Below are positions 25,811-33,483 of a stretch of DNA of 33,483 nt, piece after piece (position 1 is the stretch's first letter; each line of letters begins with the position of its first letter). Origin of the DNA: Bordetella parapertussis (lineage in GTDB: Bacteria > Pseudomonadota > Gammaproteobacteria > Burkholderiales > SG8-39); NCBI GenBank assembly GCA_945897475.1, contig CAMDFL010000037.1:1-33483 (forward strand), given 5' to 3'. The notes below the pieces were generated by a model. The model did not search any database, was not told the DNA's origin, and saw nothing but the letters and a program-made list of their open reading frames with translations. The position numbers were made by a program, and so were the translations under genes.

Positions 25811-26589
25811 TGCGCTGTCCAGCCGCCTTCGACCATAATATTGGTACCGGTAATCGACGCCGCCGAATCGCTGCAAAGGAATATGGCGGTACCCGCAATT
25901 TCCTCGACCGTGACGAATTTCTTGGTCGGCTGCGCGGCCAGCAGCACATCGCGCTTGACCTGCTCCTCGGTAATGCCGCGTGCTTTGGCGGTATCCGGAA
26001 TCTGCGCCTCGACCAGCGGCGTCAAAACGTATCCAGGGCAAATCGCGTTCACGGTAATGCCATGCTCTGCGACTTCCAGGGCGATGGTCTTGCTGAAACC
26101 CATGATGCCGTGTTTGGAGGCGACATAAGCTGATTTGTATGCCGATGCCACCATCGCATGCGCCGAGGCGACATTGATAATGCGACCCCATTTTTTGGAT
26201 TTCATATAGGGCACCGCTATCCGCGTGGTGTGAAATGCCGAGGAGAGATTGATCGCGATGATCGCATCCCACTTGGCAAGCGGAAACTCCTCAACCGGCG
26301 CAACGTGCTGAATACCGGCGTTATTGACGAGGATGTCCACTCCACCGAGGTCGGCTTGGGCCTTCTTCATCATCGCTTCAATTGAAGCTGGTTTGCTCAT
26401 GTCCGCGCCATCGTACAAAACCTTGACGCCATACTTGGAGGCAAGGCCTGCGCGCAGCTTTTCGATTTCCGCCGCGTCGCCGAAGCCGTTGAGCACCAGG
26501 TTCACACCTTCTTTGGCAAATCCTTCGGCAATTCCCAGGCCAATACCGCTGGTGGACCCCGTTATTAATGCATTTTTACCTTTAAGCAT
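25807..26589 (-). CDS. bdhA: D-3-hydroxybutyrate dehydrogenase
   Basis: This 260-aa short-chain dehydrogenase interconverts 3-hydroxybutyrate and acetoacetate with NAD. The cofactor motif is TGSTSGIG (10-17), with NNAG at 89-92 and N114. The catalytic set is S142, Y155 and K159. Substrate residues known from the Pseudomonas fragi enzyme are conserved at the same numbers: Q94, H144, K152 and Q196, which makes this call specific rather than generic. GGGAG precedes ATG. It lies between phasin and patatin genes, so it belongs to the PHB/ketone-body block and supplies acetoacetate for the decarboxylase or the CoA-transferase. Confidence 0.96.
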   Translation of the reverse strand: MLKGKNALITGSTSGIGLGIAEGFAKEGVNLVLNGFGDAAEIEKLRAGLASKYGVKVLYDGADMSKPASIEAMMKKAQADLGGVDILVNNAGIQHVAPVEEFPLAKWDAIIAINLSSAFHTTRIAVPYMKSKKWGRIINVASAHAMVASAYKSAYVASKHGIMGFSKTIALEVAEHGITVNAICPGYVLTPLVEAQIPDTAKARGITEEQVKRDVLLAAQPTKKFVTVEEIAGTAIFLCSDSAASITGTNIMVEGGWTAH

Positions 26590-26690
26590 GTTTCATTACT
26601 CCCTGATTAAATTATTAAGATTTTTATTAGAAAACTGCAAAACCCAGCAATCTATCGCGCCCATACAACTCAATTGGCATGATATCAAAA

Positions 26691-26739
26691 GCGCAACGGA
26701 ATTTCCGTTTCGCAAAGTACGCCCTGGAAGGTGCGTACT
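26691..26739 (-). terminator. Two adjacent hairpins after phasin gene
   Basis: AGTACGC / GCGTACT (26716-26739) spans the phasin stop codon. A second stem, GCG.AACGG / CCGTT.CGC (26691-26713), follows and is succeeded on the minus strand by CTTTTGA. Together they look like a modest intrinsic terminator between phasin and bdhA. Confidence 0.5.
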
Positions 26740-27283
26740 ATTTCTTGCTAGCTATATCGGTCACCGATCCGGTCATTTTTTCTGCTGCGGCGCCACCCTG
26801 CTTGGAATTGGCACTGGCAATATTAGCCATCTGGCTTGCTACCGTGGTAATACTCTCAAACGCCTTGGTGGTCTGGTCCAGCATGTTTTTCATAGTATTG
26901 GCCATGACATCCGAGCCTGCCATTTTTGATTTACCGAGGGAGGCCATCGCCGTTTTGGAGAACTGCTGCTGGTTCGCCTGCATCACCTTTGTGACGTCCT
27001 TTTGCATGGTCGAGACAAGGTCATGCAATTTACGCCAGTATTCGATCATGCCCTCAGGCTTCATCATCTGCTCGCGCACACGGCCCAGGTCGGACATATC
27101 CTTGGAGGATGCCAAGGTACTTGACAGGTCAGCGGTGCTCGAAAATCCTGCTTGCGCCGTGGATTTGTTGAGTTCGGCGATACGCTGCATCCCCTCGAAG
27201 GACATGCGGGTAATGGTAATCATCATTTCCGCGGTGGCCTGCTGCGAAGTGGCCAACTGCTCTATTATTTCTGGCTTATTCAT
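26738..27283 (-). CDS. Phasin family protein
   Basis: This 181-aa protein has phasin features: no Cys, many Ala, Ser, Met and Gln residues, and long amphipathic helices. Examples are MITITRMSFEGMQRIAELNKSTAQ, WRKLHDLVSTMQKDVTKVMQ and NTMKNMLDQTTKAFESITTVAS. Phasins coat polyhydroxyalkanoate granules and control their number. AGGAG lies seven bases before ATG. It is directly upstream of bdhA, in keeping with PHB storage. It is not close enough to a named member for me to give a symbol. Confidence 0.85.
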   Translation of the reverse strand: MNKPEIIEQLATSQQATAEMMITITRMSFEGMQRIAELNKSTAQAGFSSTADLSSTLASSKDMSDLGRVREQMMKPEGMIEYWRKLHDLVSTMQKDVTKVMQANQQQFSKTAMASLGKSKMAGSDVMANTMKNMLDQTTKAFESITTVASQMANIASANSKQGGAAAEKMTGSVTDIASKK

Positions 27284-27630
27284 TGCGCTCTCCTAAAATT
27301 ATTTACGATCTAAGAAACGTCGGATTCTCGATCCGACATTCCGATTCGGGATATGACATTGCGAAACACTCGCCATACAAGGAATGAATTTCAGATTGCG
27401 ATGAATATAAATTGAATTGCCGACGGTCATTCGTAGGGGTTCTGATTGCCCCCTGTCGTTCAGTTTTTTTTATATTCAGAACACAATAGCACAATGGGCA
27501 TTACATTGTCATTGCAAGCCCGCGCTTTCAGCGCCTGCCAAAAACACTTGGCCAACGGTTGTGGCGTCAAGCACCGTGTACGAGTCCGGCTAATTTCCAA
27601 AGACCTTGAAAAAACCCAAGCCGCCACGAA
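27284..27630. promoter_or_regulatory. 347-bp intergenic region upstream of phasin
   Basis: No credible gene lies here. A 7-bp inverted repeat, GTCGGAT / ATCCGAC (27319-27337), sits about 40 bases before the phasin start and could be an operator. The stretch near 27400-27490 is AT-rich (TATATT, TATAAA on the minus strand), a likely promoter area for phasin, but I cannot pair a -35 with a -10. Confidence 0.4.
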
Positions 27631-28638
27631 TTACAGTTGGCGCAATGCCGGCATGACTTCACCAACAAAAAGCGCCAGGGAGGCAAGTGTTTCATCCAGT
27701 GACAAATCACCAAAGGCAAATTGTCCGACCAGATAATTGCTGCCGGTATCCACCAGTTGCTTGGACAGAAACGCGGTAACAGTGGCCGGCGATCCGGCAA
27801 TACCCTGCCCGGTCTGCGTCAATTCGTCATAGGTGGGGGGGCGCGGATGGAGATTGATGCGATTATGCGTTCGTCGCAAGTGGGTAAAGCTTGCATGCCA
27901 ATGAGGATAGGCACGCCGGGCGATCGCAACAGCCTCGGCATCGGTTGGCGCCACCACCACGAAACGCCCGATTCCCATCAGTGGCAACGCCGTTTCGCCC
28001 TGCGATTCGCGCCAGGCAGCCCTGAAACTGTCAAACGAGAGACGTATTTCCTCTGGTGGGTCAAGTGCAATCACCTTCAATCCACGCCGCGCCGCGCGCG
28101 CCGCGCTCTCAGGGGCGTGCGCCCCGTACCAGATCGGTGGGTAGGGCTTCTGGAAAGGCTCCAGTTCCATAGGCACGTTGTCGAAATTGAAAAATTGACC
28201 GTGATAGGTGAGGGTTTTTTCCGTCAAGCCTTTGAGAATCATTTCCACCCCCTCGGTGTAAATCTGTTGCGCATTCTTCGGGTCCTGCCCGTAATACTCC
28301 AGCTCCGTGGACGAAGCGCCACGCCCGAAGCCTATCTCCAGTCGCCCGCCGCTCATCTGGTCGAGCATGCAGATCTCCTCGATCATGCGTATCGGGTGAT
28401 ACAGAGGCAGCGCATAGATCATCGGTCCGAAACGCAGGCGTTTAGTACGTTGCGCCACAGCGGCCAGAAACACGCTGGGGCTTGGCGCCATGCCCAAGGG
28501 CGTCTGGTGATGCTCGGCGATGTGATAGGCGTAAAAGTCGTTGCGGTCGTAGTACTCAACCAACTTCAATCGCGCTTCGTAGTACTCGTGCAGTGGCAGA
28601 TGTGAGCGATCCACATGATCGAAGATGCCGAATTTCAA
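27631..28638 (-). CDS. Luciferase-like (LLM class) flavin-dependent oxidoreductase
   Basis: This 335-aa protein is a second, more typical LLM-family enzyme: LKFGIFDHVDR at the N-terminus, FYAYHIAEHHQTPLG, YALPLYHPIRMIEEICMLD, and the signature SGGRLEIGFGRGASSTE. The ORF track starts at 28902, overlapping the upstream receptor. I choose TTG 28638, where homology begins, with AGGAG seven bases before it. It is the last gene of a likely operon with two Bug receptors. It probably oxidises the compound those receptors bring in, or a product of it. The flavin reductase and substrate are unknown. Confidence 0.88.
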   Translation of the reverse strand: MKFGIFDHVDRSHLPLHEYYEARLKLVEYYDRNDFYAYHIAEHHQTPLGMAPSPSVFLAAVAQRTKRLRFGPMIYALPLYHPIRMIEEICMLDQMSGGRLEIGFGRGASSTELEYYGQDPKNAQQIYTEGVEMILKGLTEKTLTYHGQFFNFDNVPMELEPFQKPYPPIWYGAHAPESAARAARRGLKVIALDPPEEIRLSFDSFRAAWRESQGETALPLMGIGRFVVVAPTDAEAVAIARRAYPHWHASFTHLRRTHNRINLHPRPPTYDELTQTGQGIAGSPATVTAFLSKQLVDTGSNYLVGQFAFGDLSLDETLASLALFVGEVMPALRQL

Positions 28639-28693
28639 ATTTGATCTCCTGGGTTTATGTGACTCGCCAATGTGGCGACAGAGTAGTGCACGC

Positions 28694-29734
28694 TTATTCG
28701 GCCTTGATGTCAGCCGCCTTGACAACGCGCGCCCATTTCTCGGTTTCCTGGCGGATGAACGTGGCAAAGGCGTCGCTCGATCCACCGATGGCTTGCAGTT
28801 CCTGCGAGGCAAACTGCTTCCTGACATCAGGCATGGCAAGCACCCGCGCTGCTTCCTGATTGAGGCGCAAAACGATGGCGGGCGGCGTTGCCCCAGGCGC
28901 ATTCAGCCCGAACCACAGGCCAGCATCGAAGCCTGCCACGCCGCTTGATGCAAGCGTGGGCACCCCGGGTAGCGACGCAAGCGGATCGCGACCGATTGAG
29001 CCCAGTGCAATCAGCTTGCCCGCCTTGATCGGACCGATAACCGATGCCGCAGGCGTGAACAGCAGCTTGATATGCCCGGCCATCAGATCGATCTGCGCCT
29101 GGCCACTGCCTTTGTAGGGCACGTGGGCCAGCTTTACACCCGTAGCCAAATTGAACAACTCGCCATAGAGATGAGTAACAGTTCCGGTCCCCGCCGACGC
29201 ATACGAGATGCCGCCTGCCTTGGTTTTCGCCTGCGCAATCAGCTCGCGCACGTTGGGTGGCGCCGAAGGATGCGCGGCCAGCAGGCCTGGCGTTTCCGCT
29301 AGGAGCGCGACCGCCGCGAGATCCTTCTGAAAATCGAATGGCACTTTGAACAGGCTGGGATTGATGCTGTTTGCGATGGTTGAGAGAAGCAGTGTGTAGC
29401 CGTCGCCCGGCGCGCGCGCCACCGCCTCGGCGGCAATGCTGCTGCCCGCGCCGGCGCGATTCTCCACCAGCACCTGCTGGCCAATGGTTTCCGACATTCT
29501 GCTGGCGAGTTGACGCGCGACGATGTCGGCGGTGCTGGCCGCGGGAAAGCCCACCAGGATACGCAAGGGCTTGTTGGGAAAATCCGTTTGCGCATGGAGC
29601 GTGAATGGCATCGCCAATGCAGCACACGCGAAAATTCTCCATGATGACGAACGCCGATGCACCGCTAATGCCCCAGATCCAATACCACTAATGCAATTTA
29701 AATCGGCCATTGGCCCTCGCTGATTGGACTTCAC
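28694..29734 (-). CDS. Bug/TctC-family substrate-binding protein
   Basis: This 346-aa periplasmic receptor has a signal peptide ending in FTLHAQ (hydrophobic core IFACAALAMPFTL), then the mature start FPNKPLRILVGFPAAST. Family motifs include VENRAGAGSSIAAE, DGYTLLLSTIANSINP, VPYKGSGQAQIDLMAGHI and SLPGVPTLAS. The GTG start overlaps the stop of the upstream receptor gene (GTGA), so it may be coupled. An ATG eight codons later (29710), with GAGGG close by, is an alternative. No permease genes accompany it. Ligand unknown; these receptors bind mono-, di- or aromatic carboxylates, amides or similar. Confidence 0.92.
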   Translation of the reverse strand: MKSNQRGPMADLNCISGIGSGALAVHRRSSSWRIFACAALAMPFTLHAQTDFPNKPLRILVGFPAASTADIVARQLASRMSETIGQQVLVENRAGAGSSIAAEAVARAPGDGYTLLLSTIANSINPSLFKVPFDFQKDLAAVALLAETPGLLAAHPSAPPNVRELIAQAKTKAGGISYASAGTGTVTHLYGELFNLATGVKLAHVPYKGSGQAQIDLMAGHIKLLFTPAASVIGPIKAGKLIALGSIGRDPLASLPGVPTLASSGVAGFDAGLWFGLNAPGATPPAIVLRLNQEAARVLAMPDVRKQFASQELQAIGGSSDAFATFIRQETEKWARVVKAADIKAE

Positions 29735-30777
29735 TCTGGTTTAATTCCGGCATTTTTAACAACGTCTCGCCACTTGAGATGGTCCGACACGATGCGTTTC
29801 TGAAACTGTTCAACCGACTCTCGCATCGGCAGAATGCCCGCGCCTATGAGTTGCTCCGCCGCCTTGGGATTCTCGAAGGCCTGGCCGATGTGATTATTGA
29901 GTAGCGCGACGATTTCACGCGGAGTGGCAGCGGGGGCCAGCACGCCGAACCAGTTGGTCACCTCGTATTGAGGAAGGCCCGCCTCGGCAAAAGTCGGCAC
30001 ATTGGGCAGCGCCGCGATGCGCTTGGGTGCCGCCACCGCAAGCACGCGCACGGTGCCTGCCGCCAACTGCGCACGCACCGAACCAACACCGAGCAGGGAA
30101 ACCTGGATACGACCGGCAGCAAGATCGACACCCGCCGGCGCCGCGCCCTTGTAGGGCACATGCACCATTTTCACCCCAGTCAGAAACGACAACAATTCCG
30201 CGGCAAGGTGCGGCATGGTGGCCTGTCCGGCCGAGCCGTAATTGATCGCCCCTTGATTGGCTCGCCCATATTCAATGAATTCCTTGAGCGTTTTAACAGG
30301 CAGAGTGTTCGGAATAGCGACCACGCTGGGCACCTCGGCCACGGCGGCAACGCCCACCAGATCCTTCAAGGGATCGTAGGGAAGGTCCTTGGTGACCCAG
30401 GGCGCGATCGACGCATTGCCAACATTGACGATGACCAGCGTATAGCCGTCCGGTGCGGACTTTGCGGTGTAGTGAACCGCCGTGCTGCCACCGGCGCCTG
30501 GGCGGTTTTCCACGATCATCGGCTGACCAATGGTGCGCAGAATGTTCTCCGACATGATGCGCGTCATGATATCGGTGATGCCGCCGGCGGCCGCGGTGAC
30601 CACCATGCGGATGGGTTTCACCGGATAGGATTGAGCGATGCCTGGTGTGGCCACCGCCGACAAGGCGATCGCGGCAACTGCGCCGCACACCATCGTTTGT
30701 CTGCTTGACTTGATCACTTGTCTGCTTGACTTGATCACTTGTCTGTTTGACTTCATAGCTGGTCCGTTCTGCTTCAT
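29731..30777 (-). CDS. Bug/TctC-family substrate-binding protein with repeated signal n-region
   Basis: This 348-aa periplasmic receptor has motifs YPVKPIRMVVTAAAGGITD, VENRPGAGGSTA, INYGSAGQATMPHLA, HVPYKGAAPAGVDLAAGRI and LPNVPTFAEAGLP. The signal peptide has an unusually long n-region in which IKSSRQV-like units repeat (SNRQVIKSSRQVIKSSRQT), encoded by a 21-bp x3 DNA repeat, before the hydrophobic core MVCGAVAAIALSAV and cleavage after IAQ. GGAGGA precedes ATG. It opens the small operon with the next receptor and the LLM enzyme. Two different receptors in a row with no TctAB genes suggests they share membrane partners encoded elsewhere. Confidence 0.93.
   Translation of the reverse strand: MKQNGPAMKSNRQVIKSSRQVIKSSRQTMVCGAVAAIALSAVATPGIAQSYPVKPIRMVVTAAAGGITDIMTRIMSENILRTIGQPMIVENRPGAGGSTAVHYTAKSAPDGYTLVIVNVGNASIAPWVTKDLPYDPLKDLVGVAAVAEVPSVVAIPNTLPVKTLKEFIEYGRANQGAINYGSAGQATMPHLAAELLSFLTGVKMVHVPYKGAAPAGVDLAAGRIQVSLLGVGSVRAQLAAGTVRVLAVAAPKRIAALPNVPTFAEAGLPQYEVTNWFGVLAPAATPREIVALLNNHIGQAFENPKAAEQLIGAGILPMRESVEQFQKRIVSDHLKWRDVVKNAGIKPE
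30698..30760. repeat. 21-bp tandem repeat x3 inside a signal-peptide coding region
   Basis: Units at 30698, 30719 and 30740; the first two are identical (TGTCTGCTTGACTTGATCACT) and the third differs at a few bases. It is in frame and encodes seven-residue repeats in the n-region of the receptor at 29731-30777. Copy-number change would keep the frame and alter the positive charge of the signal peptide. Confidence 0.88.
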
Positions 30778-30831
30778 GATTCCTCCAAAATTTTTATCGC
30801 GCTGCCGCTCTTCAGGTTAGCTGGCTGCAAC

Positions 30832-33159
30832 TTATCGAACGCCCGCGTCCCGGATCGCGGCCCACACGCGTCCCGGCGAGGCCGGCATGGTGAAATTTCG
30901 CACCCCTAGCGGCGCCAAAGCGTCATTGATCGCGTTCATCACCACGGCGAGGCCACCTACCGTACCGCACTCGCCCGCGCCCTTAACGCCAAGGGGATTG
31001 GTTTTAGTCGGCACAGGATGGCTGCCGACATCGAAATTGCACAAGTCCGCGGCGCGCGGCATGGCGTAGTCCATGAAGGAACCCGACAGCAACTGGCCGT
31101 TATCTTCGTCATAGGTGATGAGTTCCATCAGCGCCTGCCCGGCCGCCTGCGCGATGCCACCATGCACCTGCCCGCCAACCAGCAAGGGATTGAGCTCCAC
31201 ACCGACATCGTGAACCGCGCTGTAACGAGAAAGCTCAATGGTTCCGGTCTCAGGATCGATCTCCAATTCGCACACATGGCAGGTATTGGGGATGTTCTGA
31301 ACCTTGGAGGACCAGGTCGCAGTCTCGTACAGTCCGATTTCAATGTCAGAGGGCAACTTTGCCGGGTTGAATGCCGTCTTGGCCACGTCAATGAACTTCA
31401 CCTTGCGATCGGTGCCGGCAACTTTGTAACTACCATCGCCAAACTCAATATCTGCGGGCGCCGCTTCAAGAATGTGCGCCGCAATGCGTTTGCCTTTTTC
31501 GATCACCTTGTCTACCGCCATGTACACCGCGCCGCCGCCGATAGTGGCGGTGCGCGCCGCGCCGGTGCCTGTGCCCCACGAAAGTTTGTCGGTATCACCC
31601 TCGACCACGCGTATCGATTCGGCTTCCAGCCCCAGTCGGTCTGAGACGATCTGCGTATAAATGGTTTCGTGACTCTGACCACCGGCAGTGGAACCCACCA
31701 GCACCGTCACATTGCCGCCCGGATCAAAACGCATTTCCGCGGTCTCCGGGGACGGCCCAGCAGAAGGATCGACGCTTTGCGAGATACCCACGCCGTGCAG
31801 CTTACCGCTTGCCTTGGCTTGGGCTTTCCGATTCGCAGCACCTGCGTAGTCGGATAGTTTCAGGGCTTTGTCGAGCACTGCCTCAAAATCGCCGCAGTCG
31901 TAGCTCGCGCCATTGGGAAGTTTGCAAGGCATCGCGGACACCGGAATGAGATTACGCCTGCGAATTTCGGCCGGATCGATATTCAAATCGCGCGCGGCAA
32001 TATCGATCATGCGCTCCAGCACGTAGGTGCCCGGCGTGCCGGCGGGCGCGCGATAGTTCGACACCGGCACGGTATTGGTCAATACCGCTGAACCACGGCC
32101 GTGCACCGCCGGCGTGGCGTACACGCCCACGGTGTTATCGGCTATGCCACGCGTCGAGAGAAAACCGATCATGGTGATATAGGCGCCCACATTGTTATTC
32201 GAGGTCACGCGAACGCCCAGAAATTTTCCGTTCGCATCCAGCCCCAGTTCGGCGTGCACATCCATGTCACGCGCCTGATCATCGGCGAGCAAGCCTTCGC
32301 TCCTCTCGCAAGTCCACTTGACGGGTCGCCCCAGGCGTTTGGCTGCCCATGCGGCCACCGGTACTTCCGGATACAAACCGCCCTTCATGCCAAACGAGCC
32401 GCCCACATCCCCGGCAATCAGCGTCATGCTGTGCTCGGGGACCTTGAAAATATCCTGGGTCATCAGCGTGCGCCAGATATAGGGGCGCTGCATGCATGCG
32501 TACACGGTGAAATGCCCGCGTCCTTCGTCGTAGTTCGCCACCACAGCGCGCGGTTCTATGGCGTTGGCGGCCACGCGGCTGACCGGAAAATATTCTTTAA
32601 CAATGTGCGCAGCCTTGGCCATCGCCGCATCGACCGCAGCGCCATTGCCCAGCTCGACAAACACGGCTTCGTTATTGGCGCAATCGGTCCAGATCGCCGG
32701 CGCACCAGGCTGATTGGCCTTCGCCGTGGAGGTGTGTGCGGGCAGCACCGCGTATTCCACCTCGATGGCCTCCGCCGCATCCTTCGCCTGATTCACCGAC
32801 TCCGCAATCACCACCGCCACCGATTGACCGATATGGCGCACCCGGTCACGCGTCAGCGCGGGCCGTGGAGGCCGATACATGGGCGAGCCATCGCGACGCT
32901 TAAACGGCGCCATGCCCGCGAGCCCTCCCAGGCCGTCAGTTGCATAGTCTTCGCCGGTCAACACCTCCAGCACGCCCGGCATGGCCTTGGCAGCCGCAGT
33001 ATCGATGCTGACAATATCGGCATGCGCATGCGGTGAACGCAGGAAATAGGCGAAGCACTGGCGGTCGAGATTGACGTCGCTGGTGTAGCGTCCCTTGCCT
33101 TTCAACAGGCGCGGCGCCTCTACCTGGGTGACAGGTTGACTGATTGCGTAGCGGGCCAT
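30832..33159 (-). CDS. Xanthine dehydrogenase/CoxL-family molybdopterin-binding subunit
   Basis: This 775-aa large subunit would hydroxylate a substrate (aldehyde, N-heterocycle or similar) at a molybdenum-cytosine-dinucleotide site. Motifs are RLLKGKGRYTSDV near the N-terminus, GDVGGSFGMKGGLYPE, VSNYRAPAGTPGTYVLER, the ATIGGGAV region and the late GVKGAGECGTVG with the catalytic glutamate. The active-site loop YRAPAGTPG is neither the CoxL AYRCSFR nor the common AYRGAGR form. I start at MARYAI (33159), with GAGAG nine bases upstream; the ORF track start is 33186. The 2Fe-2S and FAD subunits are not in the window, so partners must come from elsewhere. It lies 54 bases before the Bug receptor operon on the same strand. 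Confidence 0.93.
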   Translation of the reverse strand: MARYAISQPVTQVEAPRLLKGKGRYTSDVNLDRQCFAYFLRSPHAHADIVSIDTAAAKAMPGVLEVLTGEDYATDGLGGLAGMAPFKRRDGSPMYRPPRPALTRDRVRHIGQSVAVVIAESVNQAKDAAEAIEVEYAVLPAHTSTAKANQPGAPAIWTDCANNEAVFVELGNGAAVDAAMAKAAHIVKEYFPVSRVAANAIEPRAVVANYDEGRGHFTVYACMQRPYIWRTLMTQDIFKVPEHSMTLIAGDVGGSFGMKGGLYPEVPVAAWAAKRLGRPVKWTCERSEGLLADDQARDMDVHAELGLDANGKFLGVRVTSNNNVGAYITMIGFLSTRGIADNTVGVYATPAVHGRGSAVLTNTVPVSNYRAPAGTPGTYVLERMIDIAARDLNIDPAEIRRRNLIPVSAMPCKLPNGASYDCGDFEAVLDKALKLSDYAGAANRKAQAKASGKLHGVGISQSVDPSAGPSPETAEMRFDPGGNVTVLVGSTAGGQSHETIYTQIVSDRLGLEAESIRVVEGDTDKLSWGTGTGAARTATIGGGAVYMAVDKVIEKGKRIAAHILEAAPADIEFGDGSYKVAGTDRKVKFIDVAKTAFNPAKLPSDIEIGLYETATWSSKVQNIPNTCHVCELEIDPETGTIELSRYSAVHDVGVELNPLLVGGQVHGGIAQAAGQALMELITYDEDNGQLLSGSFMDYAMPRAADLCNFDVGSHPVPTKTNPLGVKGAGECGTVGGLAVVMNAINDALAPLGVRNFTMPASPGRVWAAIRDAGVR

Positions 33160-33446
33160 CGGCATGCACTCTCTGTGGAATCGCATTAGCGGGGCCCGGA
33201 TTATGCCATTCGCTCAAAAAACACGATGCTCACTAAATCTGCCAACAACGCGCCACAGGTCGATTACTTTCTCCACCGAATTAATTCCTCACTCCAAACG
33301 CTCGATGCCTTTCTGTATGTCATCTATTGAGATATGCAGCACGTTGCAAGTTGTCACGCGCAAGGTTTGCTGTCATGGGGTTACTCTGAACCTATCTGTC
33401 CTGCCTTGGCTTGACCCAATCCATCATTTGATGTAAAAATGTTTTT
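33160..33446. promoter_or_regulatory. Divergent region before VapB-like gene
   Basis: No gene is supported here. A possible promoter for the plus-strand gene is TTGACC (33411-33416), 17 bases, then TAAAAA (33434-33439), which would place the transcript start at about the ATG. The 90-aa ORF at 33164 has no recognisable features. Confidence 0.3.
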
Positions 33447-33483
33447 ATGCGCACCACCCTTGATATGCCCGACGAAACATTCC
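33447..33483 (+). CDS. VapB-like type II antitoxin, N-terminal fragment
   Basis: Only the first 12 codons are present: MRTTLDMPDETF. This matches the ribbon-helix-helix start MRTTLxxxDELL of VapB-family antitoxins, which bind their own promoter and neutralise a PIN-domain toxin usually encoded just after. The gene runs off the window, so the toxin cannot be checked. No clear ribosome-binding site lies upstream, and the candidate promoter would give a leaderless or nearly leaderless mRNA. Confidence 0.5.
   Translation, partial: MRTTLDMPDETF

Noticed and set aside
28639-28902. N-terminal 88 residues of the 423-aa LLM ORF
   Set aside because: They overlap the upstream receptor gene and look random; homology begins at TTG 28638, which has AGGAG before it.
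32040-32090. Double frameshift in the molybdenum hydroxylase active-site loop
   Set aside because: YRAPAGTPG looked shifted from YRGAGRPE, but related aldehyde-oxidising members have RAPGE-type loops, so natural variation is simpler.
1-33483. tRNA, rRNA, riboswitch or insertion-sequence genes
   Set aside because: No tRNA-like T-arm signature, transposase ORF or recognisable riboswitch core was seen when reading the gaps by eye; a covariance-model scan could still find a small RNA.

Overview
The window looks like chromosomal DNA of a PHB-forming betaproteobacterium, probably Burkholderiales or a relative. Three Bug-type (TctC-like) periplasmic receptors, a phasin with 3-hydroxybutyrate dehydrogenase, and a membrane-bound selenocysteine formate dehydrogenase all point that way. 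This is inference from gene content; no rRNA or other marker gene is present. I saw no insertion sequence, integrase, tRNA, CRISPR array or transcription-factor gene. Nearly all intact genes are metabolic.

Layout. (1) 1-521: the 3' end of a Bug receptor. (2) 586-4330: a fused 3-oxoacid CoA-transferase (-), divergent from ETF-ubiquinone oxidoreductase (+), then a PaaI-like thioesterase (+). (3) 4382-15711: a minus-strand catabolic cluster. Read in transcription order it is Rieske oxygenase, divergent thiolase, DUF35 partner, fused ADP-forming acyl-CoA synthetase, etfB, etfA, large acyl-CoA dehydrogenase, alpha/beta hydrolase and luciferase-like monooxygenase. ETF, ETF-QO and the acyl-CoA dehydrogenase form a complete electron route from an acyl-CoA to ubiquinone. 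The substrate is unknown. (4) 15857-22281: a minus-strand formate dehydrogenase operon fdhG-fdhH-fdhI-fdhE, followed by a GcvH-like lipoyl protein and a DsrE-family protein. fdhG is split in the ORF track only because of an in-frame UGA (selenocysteine). (5) 22787-27283: a ketone-body/PHB block with two acetoacetate decarboxylase paralogues (+) facing patatin, bdhA and phasin (-). The second decarboxylase has lost key catalytic residues. (6) 27631-33159: luciferase-like monooxygenase, two Bug receptors and an unaccompanied xanthine-dehydrogenase-family large subunit, all on minus. (7) 33447-33483: the first codons of a VapB-like antitoxin.

The most notable non-coding pattern is short tandem repeats with different periods between genes: 56 bp x2, 38 bp x2 (paired hairpins), 10 bp x4-5, 19 bp x9 and 20 bp x5. 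One 21-bp x3 repeat lies inside a signal-peptide coding region. Several long perfect inverted repeats also sit between genes.

The best candidates for something undescribed are the lipoyl-protein/DsrE pair attached to the formate dehydrogenase operon, the catabolic cluster with its non-canonical thiolase/DUF35 pair, and the decarboxylase paralogue lacking its Schiff-base lysine. All calls come from reading the sequence; no database search was possible.
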